Source: Cristatella mucedo
Taxonomy: Eukaryota; Bryozoa; Phylactolaemata; Cristatellidae
Length of the DNA: 64,000 nt
Direction: 5' to 3'
Assembly: GCA_009760855.2 (NCBI GenBank)
Contig: WPIO01000105.1
Location: 768,501 to 832,500 of the forward strand
A model generated the notes under the pieces. The model did not search any database. It was not told where the DNA came from and worked only from the letters and a program-made list of their open reading frames with translations. Position 1 is the first letter of the stretch. Each line of letters opens with the position of its first letter. Shown in pieces: positions 1-13,460 of this stretch. Position numbers and translations under genes: made by a program.

Positions 1-1484
1 AGGCGAGAGAGGGAGAGAGAGCGAGGGAGCCGACCTCAGATCGCCCGTGCGGGCAACGGCAAAGACGCGAAGTGCTAAGCGCTACGCCTTTTCCAGGAAA
101 GTGCTGGGTAATACGCGATCTAGGCATTTCCACCTGGAGCCGTTAATTAAGCAGCTTACGGCGCTCGGTCCGAGAAAAACAAGCAGCCGCTGCAGCAGCG
201 CTTTTCGGCTCTCGCGACGCTCAGCGAAAGAGGACCGATACGAGCTGGCGATAAACGCTGCTGTTCTTGCTGCTTCTCGTTTTCGCTAAACTCATCCACC
301 GAGGCTGATCGATTTGTCGAGCCTCAGTCGAGGCACTCACTGCATTGAACGTCGGGCGGCCACATCGTACCGCAGGGTGACGAGGTCGACCGAATGCGAC
401 GGTTAGCCTCGCTTTGGTGCAAGAGGACTGCACCGGTTGGGAGCCGATGACACATTTCTGGCTGCCGGTTGGCGAGCGATTGCTCTGTCCAGAGCGAAGA
501 GTCGTCGCGTCAGCAGCAGCGACGAGTTGGTGGAGAGATACGACTGTCACGCGAGCTTTAAAGACAGACACGTGACCGGTGGACGTTGAGTGCATATGGA
601 GTGAGTGTCCACACCAAAACCTGTAAAGTTTCGGGGCGGTATACTTTAGTTTCGCCTGCGTTGTTTCAAATTCTGATGGGCGAATGACTGTTCCACGCAC
701 GGCCTGCCTGACATGGCCTCCATCCTGTGGTGGTGTGTGACGTAATCCTAGATTCAGCACTTACGAACAAGCGAAGTCGTGGCCGACGCGGCGGTGGGCT
801 CGAGGACATGGCAGCTAGCGAGGTGCACGCTGGGTCTTTATCCCTTTTAAATGGCTCGTGCCATATCTGCTAATGTACAGATGCCGTATAGTTGGTTTAA
901 GCTACCCGCCAGACTTAAAAAAACACAAAGTTCGCGGCTTTCTATGGTATATCTTCATGTTCTGCTTCCAGGCGCATTGCTTCGCGTGTGCGTAGGGCTA
1001 TGGTGAGAGATAAACATGCTATGCTTCAGTAAATATTAATAAGCAATTTATATATATATATATATATATATAAGAATATGGTTTATTTGTATAGAGCTTT
1101 GAAAGAACTTAATCACTATCCACGTGGTTCACATATGCCGCAGGACTCAAGACCACGATCTCGGTCGTCAAAGGTGAGCACCTTAACCAGTGGGCCAAAC
1201 CAGGGGGATGGAGGCTAGTAGGAGGTGGCTCTGCCAAAACTTCTAATCGCGTCCTGCATGCCGGTTGGCCACTATTCTTGAGCATAACTCCGGAGCAGCT
1301 TCTATCCACCATCAAATGAGACATCTCCTGAGGCAGATGCAGATACTTGGCTATCGTACATTTCGTCTTAAAGCGTTTCGACGGTTTTTGGCGATGTCAA
1401 AATCGGGGCTCGTGCAGGAAGTAGCCACGGGAAGAGCCGAGTCAGTGGAGGATCGATAAATCAGCCAAATCAGTGGAAACTGCG
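1..1484. other. No gene recognised
   Basis: It starts with a GA-rich patch. The segment 1118-1230 shares ordered words (CTCAAGACCACGA / GTCGTCAAAGG) with 50960-51060, suggesting an unnamed dispersed repeat. Otherwise nothing. Confidence 0.4.
1047..1072. repeat. TA dinucleotide run
   Basis: About 12 uninterrupted TA units. Confidence 0.9.
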
Positions 1485-1915
1485 TCTCGCCGACAACTGC
1501 TCTGGCTCCCAGTCGAGCAACGCATTGCATCGACTTCCCCCGTTTTATCACTCACTTTTAGGTCCCTTTATCATTTGACTCAATTCACTTATCAGTTCTA
1601 AGCCCCTATCAGCCCCTATCGTCATACCACCCCAAAGCCTGGAACTCACTTCCGACTAGCATCACGACATCCCCTGACTCGACCATATTGAATAAGAAAC
1701 TAAAAACGCATCTATTTACCCCAGCATTTAGTGGGTCCATGCGAATCGTCCTTAATTTTGCTTATGCGTGCTGACACTTTGCATGCGGCCACGACCCATG
1801 TTTGCATGCTGACCCTGTCCCCGATGCTGACCATGCTTCCTTTGCAGCAAATGTAAAATGCTTATATTGAGTTCCCTGAGCGCACTATAACAAATGCATT
1901 ATTATTATAATGGAG
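1485..1915 (+). mobile_element. L2 subfamily A 3' end
   Basis: Contains CTGGCTCCCAGTCGAGCAAC (cf. HWLPV-QRI), AAGCCTGGAACTCACTTCC, AGCATTTAGTGGGTCC, GCATGCTGACCCTGT and CAGCAAATGTAAAATGC, ending ATTATTATTATAA. Confidence 0.75.
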
Positions 1916-2439
1916 GATCAAGAAATCAGTCCAAAAAAACTCTTTCATCGACGGCACTGATTCCGTGGGATCATAATCATGCTACTCTAATAATTCTAGT
2001 CATCTCAGGACCATTACACATGGATTAATGACATTGTTTATGACCAACTGGTCAACGGCGCTTTGCGTGTGATAGAGCTCAGTTACTAGCTGCTGTGGAA
2101 TAGTTCGTACCGCCACTCTTACCGCTGCATAAAATGTACCGTCTTCTGAAGCTATCGGTCATGGTCCTTACTCTTCATTAGTGAACGGCATCGTATACGC
2201 CCTTTCACCTACCAGCCTTGAATATAGGGAACTTCGATTCCTCAGTGCAAACAACTCTGTGCCATTCAGCCCAGACGATCGCTAGCCCATCGCAGGAGGG
2301 TTTACCTTTTTTCTTGTTCAGAAGGCAAAGGCTTACATTATTTATATTTCATTATTACTACGGCCTAGCCTGGTGAGTATACCTCGCCAGCCGCTAGCCT
2401 CCACCGAACGGTGCGTTCACTTAGCTCAAGTCCCGGCCT

Positions 2440-2555
2440 AAGTTGGCTCGCGGTTAAGGTACTCGCCTCTATCAAGGGCATGTGTGAAACGCCTGAGTCG
2501 AGATCAAGTTCTCTCAGGTCACTGTGTAGGCGATTTTACTGATTTTTTTTATTCA
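2440..2555 (+). mobile_element. tRNA-like SINE fragment
   Basis: TTGGCTCGCGGTTAAGGTAC resembles a pol III A box in tRNA-derived SINEs. CTGAGTCGAGATCAAG is a weak B-box position, and a T run follows. It does not share the 3' motif of the other SINE family. Confidence 0.35.
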
Positions 2556-2613
2556 ATTTTAAGTGTCTAAGCAGCAGCACTTTCCGAAGGAGCAGAGTTG
2601 TCGACGTCGTCCT

Positions 2614-2645
2614 GTCGATCTGTCGATCTGTCGATCTGTCGATCC
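2614..2645. repeat. 8-bp tandem repeat GTCGATCT
   Basis: About four copies in a row. Confidence 0.85.
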
Positions 2646-5440
2646 TGATCTCGACTTCCTGGTTGCGATGACCACAGCCCTTACCCTCATTTCCAGAATA
2701 CCGAGCTGCAACTGCTTTTCAATATCGTAGCGTACACATTGATCAAAGATTCACAAGCTCTCTTGCCATGTGAACCTTTTGGAAGCCCACACAATTTGGT
2801 CCCCAAATTTTTCGTTTTATGAAGACATAAATCCCCCGTACTTTGCCTATCTACCAGCATTTGCTAGCTACTCTACCGGGCTTAATTTGGCGGCGACCGG
2901 AAGTCGTATAAACTACCTCTCTAGAAATTCTAGGTTATGATCTCGAATCTTATTTATGATAAATCCGCAGAAATTCTTTCCGTAACTTGCACTGTGCATA
3001 AAAAAGCGTTTGAGTAGCAAGTCCATATCCATATCGTAGAGAAGTCTATTAGACAGCGACCGAGGGATATTCAATAGAGGCCGTGACGTGACCTATCACC
3101 TCTCGTGCGGCTCGAAGCTTAGCGATCGAATCAGCTCAAATCCACCGGTCAGCAACTCGCGGAGCACACCTGACTGCCTATTCGTTCACTGACTTCGGCT
3201 GACATGCTGCCTGGGCCGCAGATTATCGCTTACTGTCTTTTTCTAGCCATTACACTTGAAGAACCACGACAGACGAATATGAGTCGCAATAAGGCCGATT
3301 TAGCAGGCCGCCATTTCAATGCGCTGCTTGGCCTGCTTAAAGCTCTCCCATCTTCCTGTTGGAAGAGCGGCCGTTCAAGCGCGAGTAGATGATCTTGGCA
3401 CACTTCATGGAGGAGCGTGGAGTACAGTGCTTGCATTTCGTTGTGGCCCCCTAGCAGGGCAGTACACATTACTGCAAAAACCATTTCCGCCAGTAACGGA
3501 GTCGAGTCTTGAGCTTTTCTTGAACGGCAGGACCCCAGCAGGACTGTTTTGTCGTGCAAAGCATCAAGCCACCATTGCGTCAAGAGCCACTTTCGGTTCC
3601 GTCCAAAGGGCCCGCTGCTGCTGACACCTTCCGTGTGCCTTTTGTGAGTTTGAATATTATGCTAGAAAATTTTATTTGCTAGCTTCAACGCACATTTATT
3701 TGCTAGCTTCAACGGAGCTTGCTCGAGTCTGGGGGCAATAATTGAACTGTTACGGTGGGTGCAGCAGGACTGTTCGCTAATATCTCAAAATGTGAAAAAG
3801 GGTTTGACGTGTGCGCACGACCTGCAGTCTGCTCGTCATTTAAGAGCACTCTGGAAATAAGTAAGTTTGCCATGAGTTTAAGATGGCGGGTGAGAGGGTA
3901 CTTCAAGCAGCCGAGGTGTGTGATCAAATTAGGCGAGCGCGTTTAAAACGCAGAGTGGCGGGTATAGCAAGCTTAATTGGCTTCGTTGCTTTTGAATGTG
4001 GCGCCTCGTCGCCGAGCTCAGCCCAAAGCCCGGCATTCTGCTGGTCGCAGCAGCAGTAGCCTGGACAACCACTCAGTGGCCTGCATCCGCCCTCCGACTT
4101 AAGAGAAGCCGACCGACGGTACTTCCGGCTTGTAATTGTCTTCCGTTCCGCTGCTGAAGTATCGACCTCTTCATGCGCTCGCAGACTTTCGGGCCTATAC
4201 TACCTTGCTGTCTGATACACTATTTTAAATGCAATCGGTCAAGCATGCTATCGCTAACTGGATATACCCGTAGATAACTCTTTAATGTCGTTGCTCGCAC
4301 CGCACCATCTCGGTAGCCTCGCTTTCATCATACTGTCCACCGAAATAGCTCTCTTTCCTGCAGAGGTTGTCAGCTGCGCTATCGCCGTGTGCAACGTTAC
4401 GCACTCTGTCTTTGATGTCACGCCATGATGGAGGAATGAACGAGCTTGCACGCGTTCGATTCTACGGAAGACTTTAGCGAGTTCGGACGGTGTGCACTTT
4501 ACGTGTGCACAAGCGTGTTAGCGTTTTGAGTGCGAATTACTGCTTTCGTGTCGTGCTCTCATGTCGGTTCGTGTCAGTTGAGGATGTTGAAAATGGAGAG
4601 CTTTAGAATTTAACTTTAAAATGTCAGCGTGAATTTAAAATTTAAAGTTAATATAATAAATTTAAACTTTGCGTGCTATTCTGCGTTCTACTTGCGACCG
4701 GTTTAGTTCGCAGAGAAGCGGAAAGAGCCGCGTGCTCCGTGCGCCTCCCAGCGAGCTACTTCATAGTCCGCGGATGCGACTGCGAACGGGAGACGACGTT
4801 GCAGACGAATCTGTACCAATGAGTCTTTCGCGGTCTTTAGGATCCGATTACGTGTAGCCATCTCAGCTCACTTCACTAGGGTGCGAACAATTGGTTCAAC
4901 GTGGAGCTGATTGCACGCTATCACCAAGCTGTGGCTGTGACTGCTACCGACGACGCTACTACCTGAAATAATCGATCAACGTCAAGGTTTTTCTTCTGTC
5001 GAACACTCAGCTACCGCGGCATCGTGTCAGCAGGCCTATTTTGTCATACAGACAGGGGCGCGGCCATGTTTAATGCAGACGATCCGAAAATGCAGCAGCC
5101 CCGAAGCGAGCTTCTTGGGCTTCGGCCATTTTGGTGCTCAAAGTGATTCTCTCTCGCGGCGCACGGCGTAGTCGCCACTTTCGTCCCGTGTCGCGGCCGC
5201 GCTAGCGACGGATCAGCACTCGCGGCCGAGTCGTCTTTCGTCAGGACGACGGCGGAGGATATTTAGCGTCAAAAGCAGCCTTGAGCTGGTAGAAAACGTC
5301 ACTTCTGGCTGGCGCTGAACACCGTGCAGGCTTGCCTGCCCCTCTCCGTAGCCCCGAGCAGCCTCGGATTCGACGCGGTGGGGCCGGCACGCTTTGCGGC
5401 CGAGCCGTTGATAGAGTAGGAAACCTGATCGCGCTGCAAA

Positions 5441-5467
5441 GTGTCCGCTCTCTCGCTCTCTCGCTCA

Positions 5468-5526
<59 letters not shown>

Positions 5527-5710
5527 GTCTCTGTCTCTGTCTCTGTCTCTGTCTCTGTCTCTGTCTCTGTCTCTGTCTCTGTCTCTGTCTCTGTCTCTGT
5601 CTCTGTCTCTGTCTCTGTCTCTGTCTCTGTCTCTGTCTCTGTCTCTGTCTCTGTCTCTGTCTCTCTCTTTCGTTCTCTCTCATGCTCTCTCCTTCTCTCT
5701 CTTGATCTCT
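5441..5710. repeat. CT run followed by CTGTCT hexamer array
   Basis: Pure CT from about 5469 to 5522, then about 22 uninterrupted GTCTCT hexamers (about 5529-5664), then degenerate CT. Apparent Ser-rich and Arg-rich reading frames here are repeat translations. Confidence 0.95.
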
Positions 5711-5939
5711 TAGCTCTTGATTAGCTCGCCCTCTCGCTCACCTTCAGAGCGGTGGCACTCACCTGCGCCGCAGACCTCGGCGCGCGCCTCATTCTAGATC
5801 TGTTTACGCGTGTTTATGAGGCGCGCTCGCCAGTGGCAGCGCTTCACTTGGCGGCGTGCGCCCAAATCGTGCGGCCCAACGAAGCCGCTCGGCGCTCGAG
5901 CCACTTTTGTTTGAGTTTTGCGACACACCATCTGCCAAC

Positions 5940-6247
5940 GGCGGCATATGTGGAACTCGCTTCCACAATTCTTGCGCAACGACAACTACTCTCCAACTGC
6001 CGACTATGGCGCATCTTTTTCAGAGGTCCTGAGCTTCTACTTCTATGCTACTCACTATCTCAACTGCTCTCCTGACTCTGCTATGCTTCCCACTTTCTCT
6101 TTGTTGTGTGAGACGAAGTGTGTTGGCTACCGAATGCGTACCAAAAGCCGCTTTGGCTGTGTTTGCGCTATACAAAACTCTCCTGCGTAACACCCACATG
6201 GTCTTTATGACTTTGTGGAGTTACAGACGGAGATACATTACATTACC
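5940..6247 (+). mobile_element. L2 subfamily B 3' end
   Basis: Close match to 58290-58585: the TGGAACTCGCTTCCACAATT block, CAACGACAACTACTCTCC, GGCTACCGAATGCGTACC, CACCCACATGGTCTTTATGA, ending GAGATACATTACATTAC. Confidence 0.75.
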
Positions 6248-7319
6248 CCCTCCCCCGTAGGCGTAGGCATGGATGTTATTGCAATCGATGCAGCCCGAGC
6301 ATCAGCGTTCTGCGAAGCCGGTATTTTAACATTTGGTCTGGATCCAAAATGCGTTTTTACTCGCCGGCAGGGAACCACTAAACAAAGGATGCTAACGAAA
6401 AAAGAGTTGCTACGCGACTACTCCAGCATGCATGCTAGAGCATGCACGTGGAGATTACTCGGGTTCACTGATTATCAGGACCTCTGGTTAGTAACCTGCA
6501 CTTAATGCTGGTCATGTAAGGACGCAAAGCGCTCAGGAACAAACCTGTCAATTTTTTCGCTGAGTCGCAGGGAAAAGCTGAGCTGAACGGATAGACTGAG
6601 TCCTCAGCTGAGACTTACACGATGCGAAGCCTAGGCAGGCGACGACACAAGCTGCCAACGGTAGGCACGTGCAAGCGGGTGAAGCCATACCCAGTGCAAG
6701 ATCTTGAAGTCGATTCGGCAGCCGTTTAGGCAGCCAGCTATACACAAAAATTAGTCGAGCGGCGCTGACGACGGACCAGACGAGCTGCTGATTTGCTCGT
6801 CAGTGTGAGAGGATTTGGAAAACGGACCGGTAATCTTAACTAATGGAACTCGCTGCGATCTAGAAGTCAATATCGCGAATGCATGAGCTATTTTAGCAGG
6901 CGGTGTAGCCAATCTATTGCCGCACCGAGTCGTTTGTATTTTTCTCGGTTATACATTTTATTGGACGTGAGCCTCAGACCACTGAGGCCATTCAAACCTG
7001 AGATAAATCCAAGTGACGTTCTTGATGCCGCGAGTTGCTGTAAGATGCCGCGAGACGCCCCGAGACGCCGCCCGGTCATTACCGGAGGAACCGGGCGAAC
7101 TCGCGCGGCAGCTCGGGCCTGTCTGGCAGCGAAATTAGAAGTTACTTCTATAAACCCTTGGAAAATCGAAAATTGAGGCTGTCGGACAAGTGAAACAAAT
7201 GAAGCAAATTGGTCGAGCGGTCGCAGAAGCGCCGCGTCGGGGGCTGCTATTCCTTTGTTGATGGCGCTGGAGAAGGATGACAACTCGCTGTAGTAGCCTG
7301 GTGATAGCAAACGGGTGAT
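6248..7319. other. No gene recognised
   Basis: Ordinary composition; short unrelated open frames only. Confidence 0.4.
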
Positions 7320-7677
7320 TCAATGACGCCTTCGGCGTGCAGAGTGCGCAGACGACAACTGTCCAACTTGCACGGGACAGAAGCTTCCGCCGGAAGCAAT
7401 CGCCGGTGCGATGGCGTCGCACTCCGAGCGCCGGTCAAAGCTGGCCGCACGTCGAGCATTTGCGCCACCGATGAGACGCCCTCGGGTCGAGCGAGCCCGC
7501 GCGAGCGAAGCGCTTAGAGTCCTGCGACCTAGACGGCTGAGCCGCGGCGGCGGCGGCGCAGAACTCGTTCGGCCTGTCGCCTTGTTGGCTGCGCGCTTGC
7601 ACTGCCGCAACGCCGGCGGCCGCGGCGGCGTTGCGGCAGCCGCCAACTTCGCTGCGGCCGCTGCCGCGGGGCGTGTC

Positions 7678-7715
7678 GCCGACGAGTCGTCGCTAGGACG
7701 CGACGACTCGTCGGC
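7678..7715. repeat. Inverted repeat, 16-bp arms
   Basis: Arms 7678-7693 and 7700-7715 are perfect reverse complements around the 6-nt loop TAGGAC, within GC-rich DNA of the 7.4-8.3 kb island. Confidence 0.7.
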
Positions 7716-7938
7716 GCTCTCCGCCGACGAGCGTCGCCTCCACGAATCGTCGGAAGACTCGTGCGCACTCACGCAAGCGGAACGCTGGCGCCGTCGCGCG
7801 TCCACCGATCGCCTGACGCCTACGTCGACGCCGGCAGCAGACGCTGTCCGCGGTCGCGACTCGTGCGCCGCCGCCGCGGCGGCGGCGGTCTCGAGGCGGG
7901 CTGCCTGCGGCAGGTCGCCTCGAGACGCCTGCGCTCCG

Positions 7939-7987
7939 CGGCCGAGCCGCGCGGCCGCGTGCACTGCACGGCCGCGCGGCTCGGCCG
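7939..7987. repeat. Inverted repeat, 19-bp arms
   Basis: Arms 7939-7957 and 7969-7987 (CGGCCGAGCC... and its complement) pair perfectly around an 11-nt loop. A shorter inverted repeat, TCTCGAGGCG / CGCCTCGAGA, lies just before it at about 7889-7925. Confidence 0.7.
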
Positions 7988-8208
7988 TCCGGGCGTCCAC
8001 TTCTCTGTTATTGCAATGTCCGTCTTCACAAAGGACGGCGCGAGCCCTGGACGCCGGGCGCCGCCCGCCGCCGGCGTTATTTCTTCGCATCCGCGCGTCG
8101 CTCGCGCGCGCGCTGCACCCGCTTCGCCTTCGGGGGCCCCCCGCGGAGCTTCCGGAGCGGTTGCCGATTCCCAGCTCTTCCCTAGGCCTCGTAGATCGGC
8201 CGCACCCT

Positions 8209-8239
<31 letters not shown>

Positions 8240-8760
8240 GCGCCGCCTCCCTCCGAACGGTTGCAAGTAGTTTGCGATCCTTCCGCAACTGCGTCGATAG
8301 AGCGGCGCAGGGCACTTTCGCAGGCGCGCGGCAAGCGATGCGACGCGATGCGTTTTCGGCGGTCGCGCTCACGACGGTACCGCCATTGCCTCACCAAGGA
8401 AGCCCGCGCGGTGCCGCCATTGCAACTCACTCACTACTGCTTACCCACCCGGCTCGACCCTAGGGTTCTCTCTCGTTTAGCCGACCGCCCGTTATGCTAG
8501 GCCAACCGCCACGGCGGTCACAAAGGGCGACAATACGCAAGAAGTTTCAAGGAGCAATAGGACTCAAAACAAAACGAAGAAAGACGCGGTTGGGAAGCGA
8601 GCCGCTCGGTCAGTGCAAAGCTGCTCGCTATGAGGACCAGAGTTGGTGCCTAAAGCAAACAGTGGCGACCTAAGTACCAGCCACAGTAGCGCTGCGGCGC
8701 TGCAGCGCCGGCTTCATGCTGTGGCCCGTTTGACCTTCCTTGGTCCTCTCCCCATTCAGC

Positions 8761-8762
<2 letters not shown>

Positions 8763-8831
<69 letters not shown>

Positions 8832-8880
8832 GTTCACTCTCTCACCTACTCACTCACTCTCTCTCTCTCATTTACTTGTT

Positions 8881-8920
<40 letters not shown>

Positions 8921-9009
8921 ATCTCTCTATATCTCTCTCCGATTCACTGTCTACAGATTAGTTTATACGTCTTTCCGTCTATTCACGTTTCTCTATTTCT
9001 CTCGATATT

Positions 9010-9074
<65 letters not shown>

Positions 9075-9130
9075 TCTCTCATTACCTCTTTCTCTCTCTC
9101 ACACTCTTTCTCTCTCTCATTACCTCTCTC

Positions 9131-9180
<50 letters not shown>

Positions 9181-9244
9181 TCTTTCTCTCTCTCACACTC
9201 TTTCTCTCTCTCATTACCTCTCTCTCACTCTCTCATTAACTCGC

Positions 9245-9295
<51 letters not shown>

Positions 9296-9360
9296 TTACC
9301 TCTCTCTCACTCTCTCTCTCTCTCTGTCTCATTAAATCTCTCTCTCTCCCTCTCTTTATC
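8763..9360. repeat. Compound CT microsatellite, about 600 bp
   Basis: Long CT runs punctuated by CATTACCTCTTT and TCACACTCTTT blocks. A block of CATTACC plus CT run recurs at about 9079, 9118, 9174 and 9213, showing segmental duplication inside the tract. Confidence 0.95.
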
Positions 9361-9451
9361 TCTCCGTGTGTCTCTCATTCACATTCTAATCATCAGTTAT
9401 CCGTCTTTCCATTCATTTACACTTCTCTATATCTCTATTGTAGACACGCAT

Positions 9452-9553
<102 letters not shown>

Positions 9554-9869
9554 CATATTCACTTTCTAATGATCAATGTATTCATCCGCCTATCCATTTA
9601 AGCTTCTCCATATCTCTCTATATTTGTATGCAAAATGCACTGTATACTCCTAGATACAGTTCTACAACGCTCATCCTTTGATTCTGCTCATTTGTGCGTC
9701 GCTGAGCATCTGCCGAAGTCAATAGCTAGTCTAGGCATTGGAGCGGATTTTTCCGCTGGATCATTCAGCCCAATGAGAGTTATTAAGTGTCATGTCCCCC
9801 CCCCCCCTGTTGGACGCATCTAATCCTACGTCGCTGTCAAATAGACTTCTTCACGCTACGGATATTGAC

Positions 9870-10900
<1,031 letters not shown>

Positions 10901-11209
10901 CGATACTCGCGAGCCGTCGCGCCTGCAGGCGCTCGCTAACTGATTTGCGGCCTGGACGTCCGTCGATTGGCGTCTGATTGCCGATTGTTGTCGGTCGTAT
11001 CAATACATCGTAGTAGCCAGGGGCGCGTCTAGCTTTCACAAGAACATTATGCAATCGCGGGTGCGCGATAAAAAATGCTGATGCTGACCGTTGACCGTCT
11101 CGTTAGCCACGCTCGAGTGCAAAATCTAGCGACTCGCGCGGTGATCATCGTGATCTAGCGGCGATCGTCCTCTAGCTTTGTAGTCAGCAATATTTACATG
11201 CCATTAGAG

Positions 11210-12245
11210 AGTCCCTCCCTGAGGTGAATTCCTCCTTGGAGTATTCGTCCTCGCTCTTCGACCTCAATTTCGACCTTGAAGCCAGCGTCCGCTGACTTGA
11301 TCTCGAAGTTCATCTCGGGAGTCTGAGATGACCACTAGCCCTCCAGACCCCAGACCTACTCTCCTCCTTCTGAGATGCTGATCTTTAGTGCCGCAATAGA
11401 CGACGGATGCATTAAGTATCAGCCATTGAACTCGGGTCATTTCCCAGCATCTCTAAAAGATACAATCGCCAGGCCGCTCACTACGAAGTCGACACTAGGC
11501 CAGAAGAACTTAAGCAACTTCTGGCCGCTCAGTCTCCCGACTTCCATCCGTCTCGGAGACACTGGAACGAGTAGTGGCAGACACGTTGACCTCTTGAATC
11601 CAAGCGTCAAGTGTGGCAAGTTCCAGTCAGAATAATATCGAGAAACGCCTTCCGCCGAGTCACCGCTGCAGCGCCTGCGTAGCGAACGGCTAGAGAATGC
11701 TAAGTAAGGCACAGCGTCTCTGCTAGTTATGCTTGATCTCTTGGAAGCTGTGGATCATCAAGTCATTCTCGAGTGCACGCTGAGTCAGCCAGGCATCACG
11801 ACCACAGTGATGTAATGAGTTGCATCTTATTTCAGTTGAAGGATTAAGGGAGGCGATGTCAAATGAAAACAACTATCCAGTGAGCTTTCATAAAAAAGCG
11901 CGCTCCAGGGGTCCGAGTCAGGGTTCATTCCTACTCACAGTCTCTAATATTCTCCAGCTGCCGATTTGATCGGAGAGGAAAATTTAGGTTTTCACTTTTG
12001 TGCAGATGATGACACCCTGCATCAATGTCCTTCGATCCCTTTCATTTTTGAGCCGTCCAGCATGAAAAATCTCTCAGCTCCATAGCAACCTGCATTACTG
12101 ACACTCAAACGTGGATGGCGGCAGAAAATTTTCTGAAATTGAATGACGAAAAACCCAACTTGGCAACTTCAGCAAACCAACTACCCGGTTCTTAGAAAGC
12201 CCAACTCAGTCCGAATCCCAGCTCTGTCAGTGCATGCTCGCAGCA
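11210..12245 (+). mobile_element. Decayed L2-type LINE, reverse transcriptase region
   Basis: It aligns by eye with the better copy at 41529-44595, matching its 42800-43650 segment: counterparts of the TSPLDPIPT region, the LLKKATLNQENLSNYR region, the ERVVADQL region, an FHFCADDDTL block (cf. YADD box) near 11990-12025 and WMAAENFLKLND near 12110. Several frameshifts and stops occur. The FLYWCH-like fragment follows directly. Confidence 0.65.
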
Positions 12246-12307
12246 CTCGGAGCCTCTTTCTGCATTCTAGCGTGTGGCAGTGGTACGATGATAAATCCAC
12301 CTTTTTG

Positions 12308-12800
12308 GTTCAGACTAGGATGATTGTGTCTCTAGCTTTTGTTCGCATTGCCGCCTTGAAAGAAGCTTTTGACGCTCTATCTGAAACGCTTCCAGATGAA
12401 TTGCAGCCGATGCTGGCATGGCTCGAGGACAATTATATTGAAAAGCCTTTTAGAAGAAATCGACGTTCTCGACCGGCATTATTTTCACCACAACTCTGGA
12501 GTGCTTACAATCGGATTCTCAATGACCAAGATCGAACCTATAACCATTCAGAAGCTGCTCATCGGCATCTTCAAACGGAATTAGACGCGAAAACTCATCG
12601 ACTTATCGTTTAATCAGTAAGTTGATACAAATTCAGAAAAGGCGATATTTACAGTACGAACGTAAAGTTGCAGACAGGTGCACCGGAAACAAAAAAGTGA
12701 AGAAATATCAACAAGCAGATAACCGCATTACGAACATTGTCAGAGCGTATGCAGATCGAGAATACATTGACTATCTTTGAGGTCTACCTCACGATTTCCT
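12308..12800 (+). pseudogene. Broken fragment of a FLYWCH/MULE-transposase-like protein
   Basis: Open from at least 12308 to 12610. It encodes a stretch with PMLAWLEDNYIEKP, then a basic stretch, then ALFSPQLWSAYNRIL and NHSEAAHRHLQTEL. This follows the conserved C-terminal part of FLYWCH-finger/MULE transposase-domain proteins of invertebrates (landmarks DNYIG, basic, LWN-Y, RTNN-E-WH). The match resumes in another frame at 12622 (LIQIQKRRYLQYERKV, later RIT-IV and REYIDYL) and meets TGA at 12778 where the family has the Arg of YLRG. A frameshift near 12611-12622 and this stop show it is dead. No introns and no N-terminal zinc finger or transposase core are seen. Known: the family derives from Mutator-like DNA transposons. 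Inferred: a transposon remnant or retrocopy. Confidence 0.6.
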
Positions 12801-13189
12801 GATTTAATAATTATTGCCGATAAGTAATGCCATTAACGCATAATAAATTCGTATTGTAATAAATTTTAAAAACAGTTATACATATAATAATAGATAATAT
12901 AATTTATATATATAAAATAATTACAATAAAACTGTGATGGAATTTAATATCGCTATATTACTAATGTGTTGGTCATTAATGAGTTTCAAAATTTTTTTTC
13001 TCGAGATTTTAACGTGCAGTACCTGCTGTTACGGGACCTGAGGCTCGCGGGAAATACATGGCTGAACCTATTTGAACCTAATCGGCTGAATCCATTTGTC
13101 GCGTATTGTTAGCGAGAACCTGACCTTTTTTCTGGTGTGCTTTGGTTGCCCGTACACGACTTAGTGAGTGCTGCTAACCTTTAGACCAA
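12801..13189. other. AT-rich spacer
   Basis: Follows the FLYWCH-like fragment, with TATATA stretches at 12880-12960. Nothing else seen. Confidence 0.4.
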
Positions 13190-13460
13190 TAAAGCCTAAA
13201 ACTCACTACCAACGCACTTCACAGCGTCCCTGACTTGACAACATTTAAAAGAAAAAGCATAAAACGGACCTGTTTATTACAGCATTTGGTGGGTCTTTGG
13301 GATTCGTTCTTTTTTCGCATGTATCTGCTTACGCTATGCCTGCTGCTTGCGGATGCTACCATAAACAATTCGGTTCAGCTTTCTATACAGAATTCTGTAA
13401 AGTGCCTAGAATGAGATTCAGCTCTCTGCGGGCGCTCTACAAATGTAACGATATCATTAG
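13190..13460 (+). mobile_element. L2 subfamily A 3' end, diverged
   Basis: Shares AAAACTCACTACCAACGCAC, the TGACTTGACAACATTTAAAA block, GCATTTGGTGGGTC and GTAAAGTGCCTAGAATGAGA, then GGGCGCTCTACAAATG. Confidence 0.65.

Larger units (their letters stand above)
1916..5160. other. No gene recognised
   Basis: Mixed-composition DNA with only the weak SINE fragment, an 8-bp repeat, and an AT-rich TTTAAA stretch near 4610-4670. Short open frames have no recognisable domain. Confidence 0.4.
7320..8500. other. GC-rich island, no gene assigned
   Basis: Very CpG-rich DNA with GCC runs (8208-8237) and several hairpins. Both strands are open for about 350 codons, but the translations are biased Ala/Arg sequence with no domain, as expected when GC-rich DNA lacks stop codons. 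It may be a promoter or first-exon island for a transcript I cannot define. Confidence 0.4.

Noticed and set aside
5332-5724. Ser/Leu/Val-rich and Arg/Gln-rich open frames
   Set aside because: Pure translations of CT and CTGTCT repeats. The same applies to frames at 8643-9601, 19064-19364, 20027-21086, 23145-23585 and 38079-38897.
7320-8463. Two 350-codon open frames on opposite strands over the same GC-rich DNA
   Set aside because: Translations are Ala/Arg/Ser-biased with no domain. Overlapping long frames on both strands are expected where stop codons are rare in very GC-rich sequence.
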